DNA of 29,099 nt from Chloroflexota bacterium. Its GTDB lineage: Bacteria; Chloroflexota; Limnocylindria; Limnocylindrales; CSP1-4. Below the pieces are notes generated by a model. It did not search any database, was not told the origin of the DNA, and saw only the letters and a list, made by a program, of their open reading frames with translations. This document shows positions 1 through 10,826 of the stretch, one piece after another; the first letter of the stretch is position 1, and every line of letters starts with the position of its first letter. The position numbers and the translations under genes were made by a program. The DNA lies in the NCBI GenBank assembly GCA_021785115.1, contig JAJYGO010000347.1, forward strand, positions 1 to 29,099, given 5' to 3'.

Positions 1-153
1 CAACGTGTCGACCGATCGCTCGGTCGGCAGCGGCACCGGCCCGACCACCTTCGCGCCCGTCCGGGTCACGTGGTCGACGATGTTGCGCGCCGACGAGTCG
101 AGGATCTCGTGGTCGTACGCCCGCAGCTTGATGCGGATCCGCGGCCCGGCCAT
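1..153 (-). CDS. rpsJ: 30S ribosomal protein S10, 5' part only (cut by window edge)
   Basis: The first 51 codons of S10 are present, and the gene runs off the left edge of the window. The N-terminus reads [19 protein letters not shown] and continues through a [12 protein letters not shown] stretch, which is the standard S10 fold start and its conserved loop. S10 is a small-subunit head protein and also the NusE partner in transcription antitermination. The start is the ATG at 153, preceded by an AGGAGAGG-type ribosome binding site. It follows tuf by 43 nt on the same strand, the usual junction of the str and S10 operons. Identification is secure; the missing C-terminus is only a window effect. 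Confidence 0.95.
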   Translation of the reverse strand, partial: MAGPRIRIKLRAYDHEILDSSARNIVDHVTRTGAKVVGPVPLPTERSVDTL

Positions 154-196
154 CGCTATCCCCGTCCCTCTCCTGCGCCCGATCGGTCTCGCGTCG

Positions 197-1381
<1,185 letters not shown>

Positions 1382-1436
1382 CTCGTTCGTCCCTCCCGAG
1401 GCCAGCCGTCCGCCGCGGCCCCGCTCGCGTCCTGTC

Positions 1437-3595
<2,159 letters not shown>

Positions 3596-3602
<7 letters not shown>

Positions 3603-4066
3603 CGGTAGTGGGCGAAGGCCTTGTTCGCCTCCGCCATCTTGTGCTGGTCCTCGCGGCGCTTGACCGCCGCGCCCTGGCCGTTCGAGGCGTCCATGATCTC
3701 GCCGACCAGCCGATCGGCCATCGAGTGCTCGCGCCGCTGGCGCGAGTAGTTCACGAGCCAGCGCAGGGCGAGCGTCGTCCCCCGCGCCGGCTTCACCTCG
3801 ACCGGCACCTGGTAGGTCGCGCCGCCGACCCGCCGGGAGCGCACCTCGAGCATCGGGCGCGCGTTGTCGACGGCCTTCTTCAGCGTGATGACCGGGTCGT
3901 TCGAGGTCCGCTCGCTGATGACCTCCAGCGCGCGGTAGACGATCCGCTCCGCCGTGCTCTTCTTGCCGGAGAGCAGGATCTTGTTGATCAGCTGCGTGAC
4001 CAGCGGATTCTGGTAGATGGGATCCGGCCGGATCTCGCGCTTGGTCGCAGGTCCCTTCCGAGGCAT
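3596..4066 (-). CDS. rpsG: 30S ribosomal protein S7
   Basis: A full-length 156-aa S7, the primary assembly protein of the 30S head. It begins [12 protein letters not shown] and ends in the family-typical [15 protein letters not shown]. The conserved [13 protein letters not shown] segment lies in the middle. The ATG at 4066 has a GAGGAAGG-type binding site upstream, and the gene lies only 16 nt from the rpsL stop. The 3' end overlaps the possible GTG start of fusA, so translational coupling with EF-G is likely. S7 is the translational repressor of the str operon in E. coli; whether that applies here is not visible. Confidence 0.98.
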
Positions 4067-4082
4067 GGTGGATTCGCCTTCC

Positions 4083-4454
4083 TCACTGCGAGGCCTTGGC
4101 CCCGTAGCGGGACCGGGCCTTCTTGCGATCCTTCACGCCCGAGGTGTCGAGCGTGCCGCGAACGATCTTGTAGCGGACGCCGGGGAGGTCCTTCACGCGG
4201 CCGCCGCGCACGAGCACGATCGAGTGCTCCTGCAGGTTGTGGCCGATCCCCGGGATGTAGGCGGTGACCTCGACGCCGGTCGTCAGGCGCACGCGGGCGA
4301 CCTTCCGCAGCGCCGAGTTCGGCTTCTTCGGGGTCGTGGTGTACACGCGCGTGCACACGCCGCGACGCTGCGGCGAGCTCCGCAGCGCGGGGCTCTTCGT
4401 CTTCGTCCGGGGGCGCTCGCGCCCCTCGCGGACCAGCTGCTGTACGGTCGGCAT
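4083..4454 (-). CDS. rpsL: 30S ribosomal protein S12
   Basis: S12, 123 aa, the decoding-centre protein of the 30S subunit. The diagnostic stretches are [20 protein letters not shown] and [20 protein letters not shown], with the lysines where streptomycin resistance usually maps intact (TTPKKPNS and GRVKDLPG). The frame is open for another 50 codons upstream, but that segment is basic, low-complexity and unlike S12. The ATG at 4454 giving [13 protein letters not shown] matches actinobacterial S12 exactly in position. It is the first gene of the operon and is preceded by a leader of about 150 nt from a recognisable promoter. The binding site is modest (GACGAGAG). Confidence 0.97.
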   Translation of the reverse strand: MPTVQQLVREGRERPRTKTKSPALRSSPQRRGVCTRVYTTTPKKPNSALRKVARVRLTTGVEVTAYIPGIGHNLQEHSIVLVRGGRVKDLPGVRYKIVRGTLDTSGVKDRKKARSRYGAKASQ

Positions 4455-4610
4455 CAGTCTCTCGTCAATCGTTCGTCGTTGCGCTCGCCGCGGCGTCCGG
4501 ACATGCGAACGGCTTCCCGGCTCGAATGAGAACCTGGAACCCGAAGCGCCCGAACCCTGCGGGTGGCTTGGCTCGTCGCGGCCCGAAACGGAGCGGAGCC
4601 GCAACCGAGA

Positions 4611-4640
4611 ATCCTACAGATCGGCGCTCGCCCCTGTCAA
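4611..4640 (-). promoter_or_regulatory. Sigma-70-type promoter of the rpsL operon
   Basis: On the minus strand a perfect -35 TTGACA (4640-4635) is followed after 18 nt by TAGGAT (4616-4611). Transcription should start near 4604, leaving about 150 nt of untranslated leader before rpsL. The promoter lies just downstream of the rmlD-like stop codon (4673), so it separates the housekeeping operon from the polysaccharide genes. Assigned from consensus match and position only. Confidence 0.75.
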
Positions 4641-4672
4641 CGAGACGACCAGCGCAAACGCCCTCGTCGAGC

Positions 4673-5548
4673 TCAGGGTCGGGGGCCGGCGCCGCGCTCG
4701 GCAAGATACCACGCGAGGGCCTCCTCCACGGTCCGGGCTGGAGGAATGCCGAGGGCCGCGGTGCGGGTGTCCTCGAGGACGGAGTTGGCCGGCCGGCGGA
4801 CCTCCTCCGGCCCCGTCCGCCTCGGCACCAGGTCTGCCGGCACGCCGGCCAGACGGAAGATCGTGGCTGCGAACGCGTGCCACGACAGCGCGCCCCGGTT
4901 CGCCAGGTGGTAGGTGCCGGGCGGCGCGCCGGCCTCCAGCAGCGCGACCAGCCGGTCGGCGGCCTCGGCGGCCGCCGTCGGGGCCAGGACCTGGTCGTCG
5001 ACCACCGCGAGACGCTCGCCGGAGGCCGCCCTCGCGAGCATCGTCTCCACGAAGTTCCCCCCCTTGCCCGAGCTCCCGGCGTGCCCGAACAGGCCCGAGA
5101 CGCGCACGACGAGCGAGTCGGGACAGGCGGCGCGGAGGGCGAGCTCGCCGGCGGCCTTCGAGACCCCATAGGCGTTGACCGGCGCATGCGCCTCGTCCTC
5201 GAGGTGGCCCTCGCCGCCGGTCGGCGGGCGCCCACCGAAGACGTAGTCGGTGCTGACGAAGACGGCTCGGGCCCCCGCCCCCGCCGCGGCGCGCGCGACG
5301 GCAAGCGCGCCCAGCGCGTTCACGGCGAGGGCGCGCTCGGGCTCCCGTTCGCAGTCCTCGACCCGGTGGAAGGCCGCCGCGTCCACGACCACACGGGGCA
5401 GGGACCCTGCGACGGCCGCCGCGACGGCGGCCGGGTCGGCGACATCGACCTCGACGCGCGTCGGGCGAACCAGCTCGTGGCGTCCCTCCGCAGCGCGGGC
5501 GAGCTCGGCCCCGAGCTGCCCCCACCCGCCGAAGACCAGGATCCGCAC
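4673..5548 (-). CDS. dTDP-4-dehydrorhamnose reductase-like (RmlD family)
   Basis: A 291-aa extended short-chain dehydrogenase of the RmlD type, which reduces a dTDP-4-keto-6-deoxysugar, classically giving dTDP-L-rhamnose. The nucleotide-binding motif is GGWGQLG (7-13), and the GQLG form is characteristic of RmlD. STDYVFGG (99-106) and the catalytic YGVSK (127-131) follow, then a C-terminal substrate-binding part ending PARTVEEALAWYL. It starts with GTG at 5548, 22 nt after the preceding epimerase gene on the same strand, so the two are probably one operon. RmlA, RmlB and RmlC are not in the window, so the exact substrate (rhamnose or a related deoxysugar) is inferred. The family assignment is strong. 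Confidence 0.85.
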   Translation of the reverse strand: MRILVFGGWGQLGAELARAAEGRHELVRPTRVEVDVADPAAVAAAVAGSLPRVVVDAAAFHRVEDCEREPERALAVNALGALAVARAAAGAGARAVFVSTDYVFGGRPPTGGEGHLEDEAHAPVNAYGVSKAAGELALRAACPDSLVVRVSGLFGHAGSSGKGGNFVETMLARAASGERLAVVDDQVLAPTAAAEAADRLVALLEAGAPPGTYHLANRGALSWHAFAATIFRLAGVPADLVPRRTGPEEVRRPANSVLEDTRTAALGIPPARTVEEALAWYLAERGAGPRP

Positions 5549-5570
5549 GCGGTCCCGCCGCCCGCGATCC

Positions 5571-6695
5571 CTATCCCGACCGGCGAGGTCGGTCGGCCAG
5601 ACGGGCGACGCCGGCGTCGTCGGCGCCAGGGCCCCCGCCGCCGGAGAACCCCGGCCGCGCCAGGACGTACCCCTGGCTCCGCACGGTGGCGACGGCCTCC
5701 TCCAGGAGCTTCATCCACTCGATGTTCGAGTACCGGGGGTGGGAGAAGTCCGTCATCCCGCGGCGCTGGATCTCGCGGACCATCGTCGTCACCGACTCCT
5801 CGACCGTGACGCGCGGGGAGAACCCGAGCACCCGGGCGATCTTCTCTCCCGAGATCCGGTAGCTGCGGACCATCCGGTAGGAGTAGTCGACATCGAGCTC
5901 GGCCGGGACACCGAGGTCCGTCAGGGCCCGGTGCGTCCGGATGGCGAGCTCGGAGATCCGGTAGTTGGCCGCCATCAGGTTGAAGACCTGACCGCGGATC
6001 GGGTCGACGTCGGACTCGAGGGCCATGACGTAGGCCCGCGCCACGTCCTTGACGTCGATCAGCGGGCGCCACATCTCCCCGCCGTAGTGGACGTGGAGCC
6101 GACCGTGCGACATCGCGTCGCGGACGAAGGAATTGACGACCAGGTCGTAGCGCATCCGGGGCGAGAAGCCGAAGATCGTGCCCTTCCGGAAGGCCACCGG
6201 TGCAAAGTCAGCGTCGGCCATGCCGATGATCGCCCGCTCGGCGGCGAGCTTCGCGGTGGAGTACGCCGCGTGGGGGTCGACCTCGAAGTCCTCGTCCTGC
6301 AGGACGTCCCGCACCTCCTCGCCGACGCCGCGGTCGTAGATCGAGGCGCTGGAGGCGAACAGGTGCCGCGGGACGCGGGCGGCCTTCGCGACCTCCGCGA
6401 GCCGAATGGACGCGACGCGGTTCAACTCGTCGTTCGCGCGAGGATTGAACTCGGCCGTCGGGTCGTTGGAGAGGCCGCCGAGGTTCACGACCGCGGCGCA
6501 GTCCTCCACGTCGGACGCGTCGATGTCGCGCATGTCCTTCTCGGAGAGCTCGATCCGGTCGAGGAACGGCTCGATCGGCGTGCGGCCAAAGAAGAGCCGG
6601 TCGAGGACGCGCACCGAGTATCCCTTGGCGAGCAGCTCCTCGGCGAGGACGCAGCCGACGTATCCCGCCCCCCCGACGACCAGCACCTTCTTCAC
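5571..6695 (-). CDS. NAD-dependent sugar epimerase/dehydratase (extended SDR)
   Basis: A 374-aa extended SDR acting on a nucleotide-linked sugar. It has the Rossmann motif GGAGYVG (8-14), a SSAS segment (115-118) for the catalytic Ser, and YSTAK (145-149) as the Tyr/Lys pair. The C-terminal tail after about residue 350 is Gly/Arg-rich and probably disordered. The start is GTG at 6695 with an AGGCGGTGA-like site about 10 nt upstream. It precedes the RmlD-like gene by 22 nt, so both likely supply sugars for the polysaccharide made by this locus. The substrate cannot be read from the sequence; I see no features tying it to one named enzyme such as GalE or RmlB. Confidence 0.85.
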   Translation of the reverse strand: MKKVLVVGGAGYVGCVLAEELLAKGYSVRVLDRLFFGRTPIEPFLDRIELSEKDMRDIDASDVEDCAAVVNLGGLSNDPTAEFNPRANDELNRVASIRLAEVAKAARVPRHLFASSASIYDRGVGEEVRDVLQDEDFEVDPHAAYSTAKLAAERAIIGMADADFAPVAFRKGTIFGFSPRMRYDLVVNSFVRDAMSHGRLHVHYGGEMWRPLIDVKDVARAYVMALESDVDPIRGQVFNLMAANYRISELAIRTHRALTDLGVPAELDVDYSYRMVRSYRISGEKIARVLGFSPRVTVEESVTTMVREIQRRGMTDFSHPRYSNIEWMKLLEEAVATVRSQGYVLARPGFSGGGGPGADDAGVARLADRPRRSG

Positions 6696-6739
6696 GGATC
6701 GATCACCGCCTCATGCCGCGCCGGCGCGCAGCCCCAACC

Positions 6740-6768
6740 ACGATAGGCGCGGGGCCCCGTGGCCACAA
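6740..6768 (-). promoter_or_regulatory. Possible promoter for the epimerase-RmlD pair
   Basis: On the minus strand TTGTGG (6768-6763), a 17-nt spacer and TATCGT (6745-6740) fit a weak sigma-70-like promoter, giving a start near 6733, about 40 nt before the GTG at 6695. It lies in the 125-nt gap after the Wzz/BY-kinase gene. The match is partial (3 of 6 and 4 of 6), and read-through from the kinase gene is also possible. Confidence 0.4.
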
Positions 6769-6820
6769 GCCTCCCTCCCGGAGGCGAGTTCGCCACCGGT
6801 CGGGCGCCTCGCCGACCCGC

Positions 6821-8599
6821 CTAGCCCGTCGGCCCCTCGCTCTTCGGGCGGTCGGAGGCACTTCCCTCGCCCGCCGTCACGGGCCCACGCCCGTTCTCGG
6901 CCCCGTCGCCGAGGACTCGCGCCATCAGCGACGGGCGCTCGCTGGCGAGCGCCTCCACGGAGCCGTAGTACCCGTAGCCGTACCGGCGATATCCGTCGCC
7001 GTAGTAGGCGACGCCACTGCGGTCGCGCGCGGGGCTGTAGTTGTTGAACACGGCACCGATCAAGGGCGCGTCGACCTGGGCGAGCCGCTCGCGCGCGTGG
7101 GTCACGGCGCCGCGTGACGTGATCCGGGCGTCTGCCACCATCAGCACGCCGTCCACCATCGGCGCAAGCGTCACGGCGTCGGCCACCGGGAGCACCGGCG
7201 GGCAATCGAGGATGACGAAGTCGGCCACGTCCCGGAGGTCCGCGAGCAGCCCCCCCATCTGCTCGGATTGGAGCAGCTCGCCGGGGCCCGGCGGGATCGG
7301 CCCACTCGCCAGCAGCCGCAGGTTCTCGACCTCTGGATCCTGCAGCGCCTCCCACGGCCTGATCTCGCCCGCGAGCGCGTTCGAGAGTCCCGGCTCGGCG
7401 CTCGCGCCGAAGAACAGGTGCAGCCGCGGCTTCCGCAGGTCCGCCGAGACGAGGATCACGCGCTTTCCGGCGTCCGCCAGCGCGACCGCGAGGTTCGCCG
7501 CGGTCGTCGACTTGCCCTCCCCCGCGTTCGGGCTCGTCACGAGGATCGTGCGCAGGCCCCGCTGCGTCGCCAGGAACAGCACGCTGGTTCGCAGGGTCCG
7601 GTAGGACTCGGCGACGGTGCTCCGCGGCTCCTCGAGCGCGACCAGGCGGACGTCCTGCTTGCGCTTCCAAGACCTCGCGGTGGGTATGAGGGCCAGGACC
7701 GGGACGCCGGAGTGCTCCTCCAAATCGAGCCGGCCGCGCAGGCCGTCGCCGAGCAGCTCCTGCAGAAGCGCCACGACGATGCCAACGACGAGCCCGCCGA
7801 ACAGGCCCCCGGCCAGGGCCAGGGACCTGTGGGGGCTCGAGGGCGCGGCGGGGAGCGCGGCGTTGGTCACCAGGGTCGGGGGGGTGATCTTCGCGGTGGT
7901 GATGTCGACGAGCTGCGTGCTCACCACGTTCAGCTGGTTGTTGACCGTCGTGAGCTGCGTCTGGAAGGCGGCCGCGCTCACGTTGTTCTTCTGCCCGAGG
8001 GCTGCCAGCAGCTCCCGCTGCAGCGCCGCCTGCTTGGACGAGAGCGAGTCCTGTGCGGACAGCAACGGGGCGCGCACCTGGTTCACGTACGCGTACGCGC
8101 CGGCCATCCGGACCTGCACGTAGGCCTCGGCGAAGGCCTGGGCGCCCACCTGGGCCCCCACCGGCTTCGTGGCCGAGTACGAGATGGAGAGCAGGTTGGT
8201 GTTGGTCGGGTTCGTCGCGTGGACGCTCCCCAGCATGCCGGTGGGGACCGGCGTGTGGGCCAGCGCCGAGGCCGTGCACAGCGTGCCGGGGTTGGCGGTC
8301 GGGTGCTTTGCGATCAGCGCCGCGCACTGCGCCACGGTCGTCGAGGTGACCAGCGCCTGTTCCGTCTGCATGTTGGGCGCCGAGGTCTGGCTGCCGCCGC
8401 TCTGCAGCATCGCGATGGGGTTGGTCGCGAGCACGGTGGCCGTCGCCGAGTAGATCGGCGTCGCGAGCACCAGGTACGCCGTGGCGAGGCCCAGGATCAC
8501 GAGGGTCCCTATCAGGATCGTCCACTTGCGCAGCCGGAGGACGACGAGGTACTCGCGGAGGTCGACCGTGCCGGCGAGAGATTGTGAGTATGTGCTCAT
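6821..8599 (-). CDS. Polysaccharide co-polymerase fused to BY-kinase (Wzz/CpsD type)
   Basis: A 592-aa membrane protein that controls chain length and export of polysaccharide. The N-terminal Wzz domain has transmembrane segments at about 27-46 and 258-281, the second preceded by a Pro-rich PAAPSSP. The cytoplasmic tyrosine-kinase domain shows ESYRTLRT (331-338), Walker A SPNAGEGKST (356-365), Walker A' VSADLRKP (384-391) and Walker B ILDCPP (463-468). The C-terminus has an autophosphorylation cluster of eight tyrosines between 521 and 545. Most Gram-positives split adaptor and kinase into two proteins; here they are one, as in proteobacterial Wzc. The frame is open 74 codons further upstream, but MSTYSQS at 8599 fits the family start and lies just behind a TACAAT box. 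It is divergent from the epimerase at 8884. Confidence 0.92.
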   Translation of the reverse strand: MSTYSQSLAGTVDLREYLVVLRLRKWTILIGTLVILGLATAYLVLATPIYSATATVLATNPIAMLQSGGSQTSAPNMQTEQALVTSTTVAQCAALIAKHPTANPGTLCTASALAHTPVPTGMLGSVHATNPTNTNLLSISYSATKPVGAQVGAQAFAEAYVQVRMAGAYAYVNQVRAPLLSAQDSLSSKQAALQRELLAALGQKNNVSAAAFQTQLTTVNNQLNVVSTQLVDITTAKITPPTLVTNAALPAAPSSPHRSLALAGGLFGGLVVGIVVALLQELLGDGLRGRLDLEEHSGVPVLALIPTARSWKRKQDVRLVALEEPRSTVAESYRTLRTSVLFLATQRGLRTILVTSPNAGEGKSTTAANLAVALADAGKRVILVSADLRKPRLHLFFGASAEPGLSNALAGEIRPWEALQDPEVENLRLLASGPIPPGPGELLQSEQMGGLLADLRDVADFVILDCPPVLPVADAVTLAPMVDGVLMVADARITSRGAVTHARERLAQVDAPLIGAVFNNYSPARDRSGVAYYGDGYRRYGYGYYGSVEALASERPSLMARVLGDGAENGRGPVTAGEGSASDRPKSEGPTG

Positions 8600-8611
8600 G
8601 GTGGCTCGCGG

Positions 8612-8617
8612 ATTGTA
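8612..8617 (-). promoter_or_regulatory. -10 box just before the Wzz/BY-kinase start
   Basis: TACAAT on the minus strand (8617-8612), 5 of 6 to consensus, ends 12 nt before the ATG at 8599. The predicted transcript would have a leader of only about 5 nt, and there is no Shine-Dalgarno sequence in the gap. No clear -35 is visible. This supports the 8599 start over the longer frame. Confidence 0.5.
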
Positions 8618-8814
8618 CCGAAGGGAACCGTGCCGGCCCGCGCGACCACGGACCCGCCACAATTTCTCACACTTCCGATCCCGGTCCCTCCTGCCCCGAT
8701 GCTCCTTCGATCCACAACCTTCAAGCCACCACAATGAGGCCAGACCGCGCTCCACGCAATTCCCAGAACGATGAATTGGACCAACGGAGGGCCGGCAACG
8801 GGACCAACGCCCTA

Positions 8815-8843
8815 TAGACACCTCTCCGAGGCACCTCTAGCAT
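8815..8843 (+). promoter_or_regulatory. Promoter for the GDP-mannose-3,5-epimerase-like gene
   Basis: TAGACA (8815-8820, 5 of 6), exactly 17 nt, then TAGCAT (8838-8843, 4 of 6) on the plus strand, predicting a start near 8850 and a leader of about 34 nt that contains AGGAGG at 8873-8878. It lies in the 284-nt divergent region between the kinase gene and this gene. I see no other strong structure in that region. Confidence 0.6.
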
Positions 8844-8883
8844 CGCCGCAGCCCGACGGCAGCGTTCTCTCCAGGAGGCAATC

Positions 8884-9936
8884 GTGTCCTACCAGTGGTC
8901 CTCAAGAAGGGTGCTCGTGACGGGTGGGGCCTCGTTCATCGGCTCTCACCTGGTGGACCGGCTCCTCGAGCGGGGAGCCGAGGTGCGGGTCGCCGACGAC
9001 TTCTCGAGCGGGCTCCGGGCGAACATCCAGGGGCACCTGGACGCCGGGGAGATCGAGCTCATCGAGGGCGACCTGCGTGACGGCGACGTCGCCGCCAAGT
9101 CGGTTGCCGGCATCGACGCGATCTTCCATCTCGCCGCGGACCATGGCGGCCGGGGCTACGTCGACCTGCACCAGTACGCGACCTCGACCAACCTCGGCCT
9201 GGACGCCCTGCTGTTCACCAAGGCCCTCGAGGCTGACGTCGAGAAGATCGTCTACGCCTCCTCGGGCTGCATCTATCCGCTGAACATCCAGACGGACCCG
9301 GCCGAGATCTTCTACCTGACCGAGGAGACGGCGGGCCCCCCCTACGAGCCGGACGGCATGTACGGCCTGGCGAAGCTGGCGGCCGAGCTCACGCTGCAGG
9401 CGCTGCACTCAGAGCGCGGCCTGAAGACCGCCTCGTGCCGCTACTTCACCGTCTACGGGCCGCGCGGGGTCGAGAACCACGCGGTGATCGCGATGATCGC
9501 CCGCGCGTTCCTGCGCCAGGATCCCTTCCACGTGTGGGGCACCGGCGAGCAGATCCGCAACTGGACCTACGTGGACGACATCGTCGACGGCACGATCCGC
9601 GCCGGCGAGGAGATCGACGACGGCACCGCGGTGAACCTCGGGACGATGGAGCGGGTGCGCGTCCTCGACGCCGTGGCGATGGTGATCGAGATGGCGGGCT
9701 ACGCCCCGCAGATCGTCACCCAGCCGGACATGCCGACCGGCCCCTACAACAGAGTCGCCGACAACCGGCTGGCGAGGCAGCTCCTCGGGTGGGAGCCCAA
9801 GGTGCTGTTCGAGGAGGGCCTGCGCCGCACCTACGACTGGTACACCTCGACGAAGGACCCCGACGAGGTCATGGCCATCTTCGAGTTCATGCTCACCGGG
9901 CGGGGGACCGCGCCATCGGGGAGCTCCGGCTCCTGA
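8884..9936 (+). CDS. GDP-mannose 3,5-epimerase-like NAD-dependent epimerase
   Basis: A 350-aa extended SDR. It has the Rossmann motif TGGASFIG (13-20), SSGCIYP (126-132) and YGLAK (160-164). The stretches AADHGGRGY and SSGCIYP resemble GDP-mannose 3,5-epimerase, where the Cys of S-S-x-C-I-Y-P and the Tyr/Lys pair are catalytic; all three are present. The loop carrying a further catalytic lysine in the plant enzyme is different here (YGPRGVENH), so the precise reaction is uncertain and a UDP-sugar 4-epimerase role is possible. It starts with GTG at 8884, 5 nt after a strong AGGAGG. It likely opens a plus-strand run with the two glycosyltransferases that follow, supplying a nucleotide sugar for them. 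Confidence 0.85.
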   Translation: MSYQWSSRRVLVTGGASFIGSHLVDRLLERGAEVRVADDFSSGLRANIQGHLDAGEIELIEGDLRDGDVAAKSVAGIDAIFHLAADHGGRGYVDLHQYATSTNLGLDALLFTKALEADVEKIVYASSGCIYPLNIQTDPAEIFYLTEETAGPPYEPDGMYGLAKLAAELTLQALHSERGLKTASCRYFTVYGPRGVENHAVIAMIARAFLRQDPFHVWGTGEQIRNWTYVDDIVDGTIRAGEEIDDGTAVNLGTMERVRVLDAVAMVIEMAGYAPQIVTQPDMPTGPYNRVADNRLARQLLGWEPKVLFEEGLRRTYDWYTSTKDPDEVMAIFEFMLTGRGTAPSGSSGS

Positions 9937-9983
9937 GGACCGGAGCGGGCCGGCCGCCGGGCGCGGCCGGCCCCGAGACGGCG

Positions 9984-10796
9984 ATGGCCGACGCGGCGCA
10001 CACCTGCGACCGCCCGCGAAGCGGGCCCCTCGTCAACGGGGTTCGGATCGATCCCCGCACCCCCGAGGCCCTGGTTCGGACCGTCGAGGGGTTCCTTCGG
10101 TGCGGACGCAGCCACGTCGTCCACTTCCTCGCTGCCGACCCCACGGTGCTCGCCCGCGGGCGCCCCGCGTATCGCGACCTTCTGAACCGGGGTGACCTCA
10201 ACGTGCCCGACGGCATGCCGGTCGCGCTGGCCGCACGACTCCAGCCGAGGGGTGTCCCCGAGGCCCGCCGGCAGCCTGGAACCGACAGCATGCAGCTCGT
10301 GATGCGCTGGGGCGCGGGACGGGGACTCGCCCACTACCTCTACGGTGGGGCGCCCGAGGTCCTTCAGGCCATGCGCGTGAACCTCCGAGCGGCCATCGCC
10401 GGGCTGCGGGTGGTCGGCGCCGAGTCGCCCCCGTTTCGCGATCTCGCCCCCGCCGAGCTGGACGAGGCGGCCTCGCGCATGCGCGAGGCCGGCGCCGAGG
10501 TCGTCTGGGTCGGCCTCGGGACCCCGAAACAGGACCTCGTGGCCGAGGAGCTCGCCCGCAGGGACGCGGCCTCCGTGATCTGCTGCGTCGGCGCTGCCTT
10601 CGATTTCGTGGCCGGTGCGAAGGCCCGGGCCCCACGCTGGATGCAGCAAGCCGGCCTGGAGTGGCTGCACCGGCTCGCCTCGGAGCCTCGGCGACTCTGG
10701 CGCCGCTACCTGATGGGGAACGCGAGGTTCGTCGCCGGCTACCTCGCCGACCGGGCGCACGACCTCGTCCGACCGGCCTCCCCCCGGACCCGGTAG
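9984..10796 (+). CDS. WecG/TagA/CpsF-family glycosyltransferase (GT26)
   Basis: A 270-aa member of the WecG/TagA/CpsF family, which adds the second sugar (for example ManNAc or ManNAcA) onto an undecaprenyl-diphosphate-linked first sugar on the cytoplasmic face. Motifs are LVNGVRID near the N-terminus, VPDGMPV (74-80), GLGTPKQD (177-184), GAAFDFVAG (203-211) and the family-typical C-terminal run RAPRWMQQAGLEWL followed by RLASEPRRLWRRY. The ATG at 9984 lies 47 nt after the epimerase stop; the frame is open further upstream, but that part overlaps the epimerase and is Arg-rich nonsense. It is 30 nt before the GT4 gene, so co-transcription is likely. The initiating transferase is not in the window. 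Confidence 0.9.
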   Translation: MADAAHTCDRPRSGPLVNGVRIDPRTPEALVRTVEGFLRCGRSHVVHFLAADPTVLARGRPAYRDLLNRGDLNVPDGMPVALAARLQPRGVPEARRQPGTDSMQLVMRWGAGRGLAHYLYGGAPEVLQAMRVNLRAAIAGLRVVGAESPPFRDLAPAELDEAASRMREAGAEVVWVGLGTPKQDLVAEELARRDAASVICCVGAAFDFVAGAKARAPRWMQQAGLEWLHRLASEPRRLWRRYLMGNARFVAGYLADRAHDLVRPASPRTR

Positions 10797-10826
10797 GCTC
10801 CCGGCGAAGTCGGTTGGGGGCCCGCC

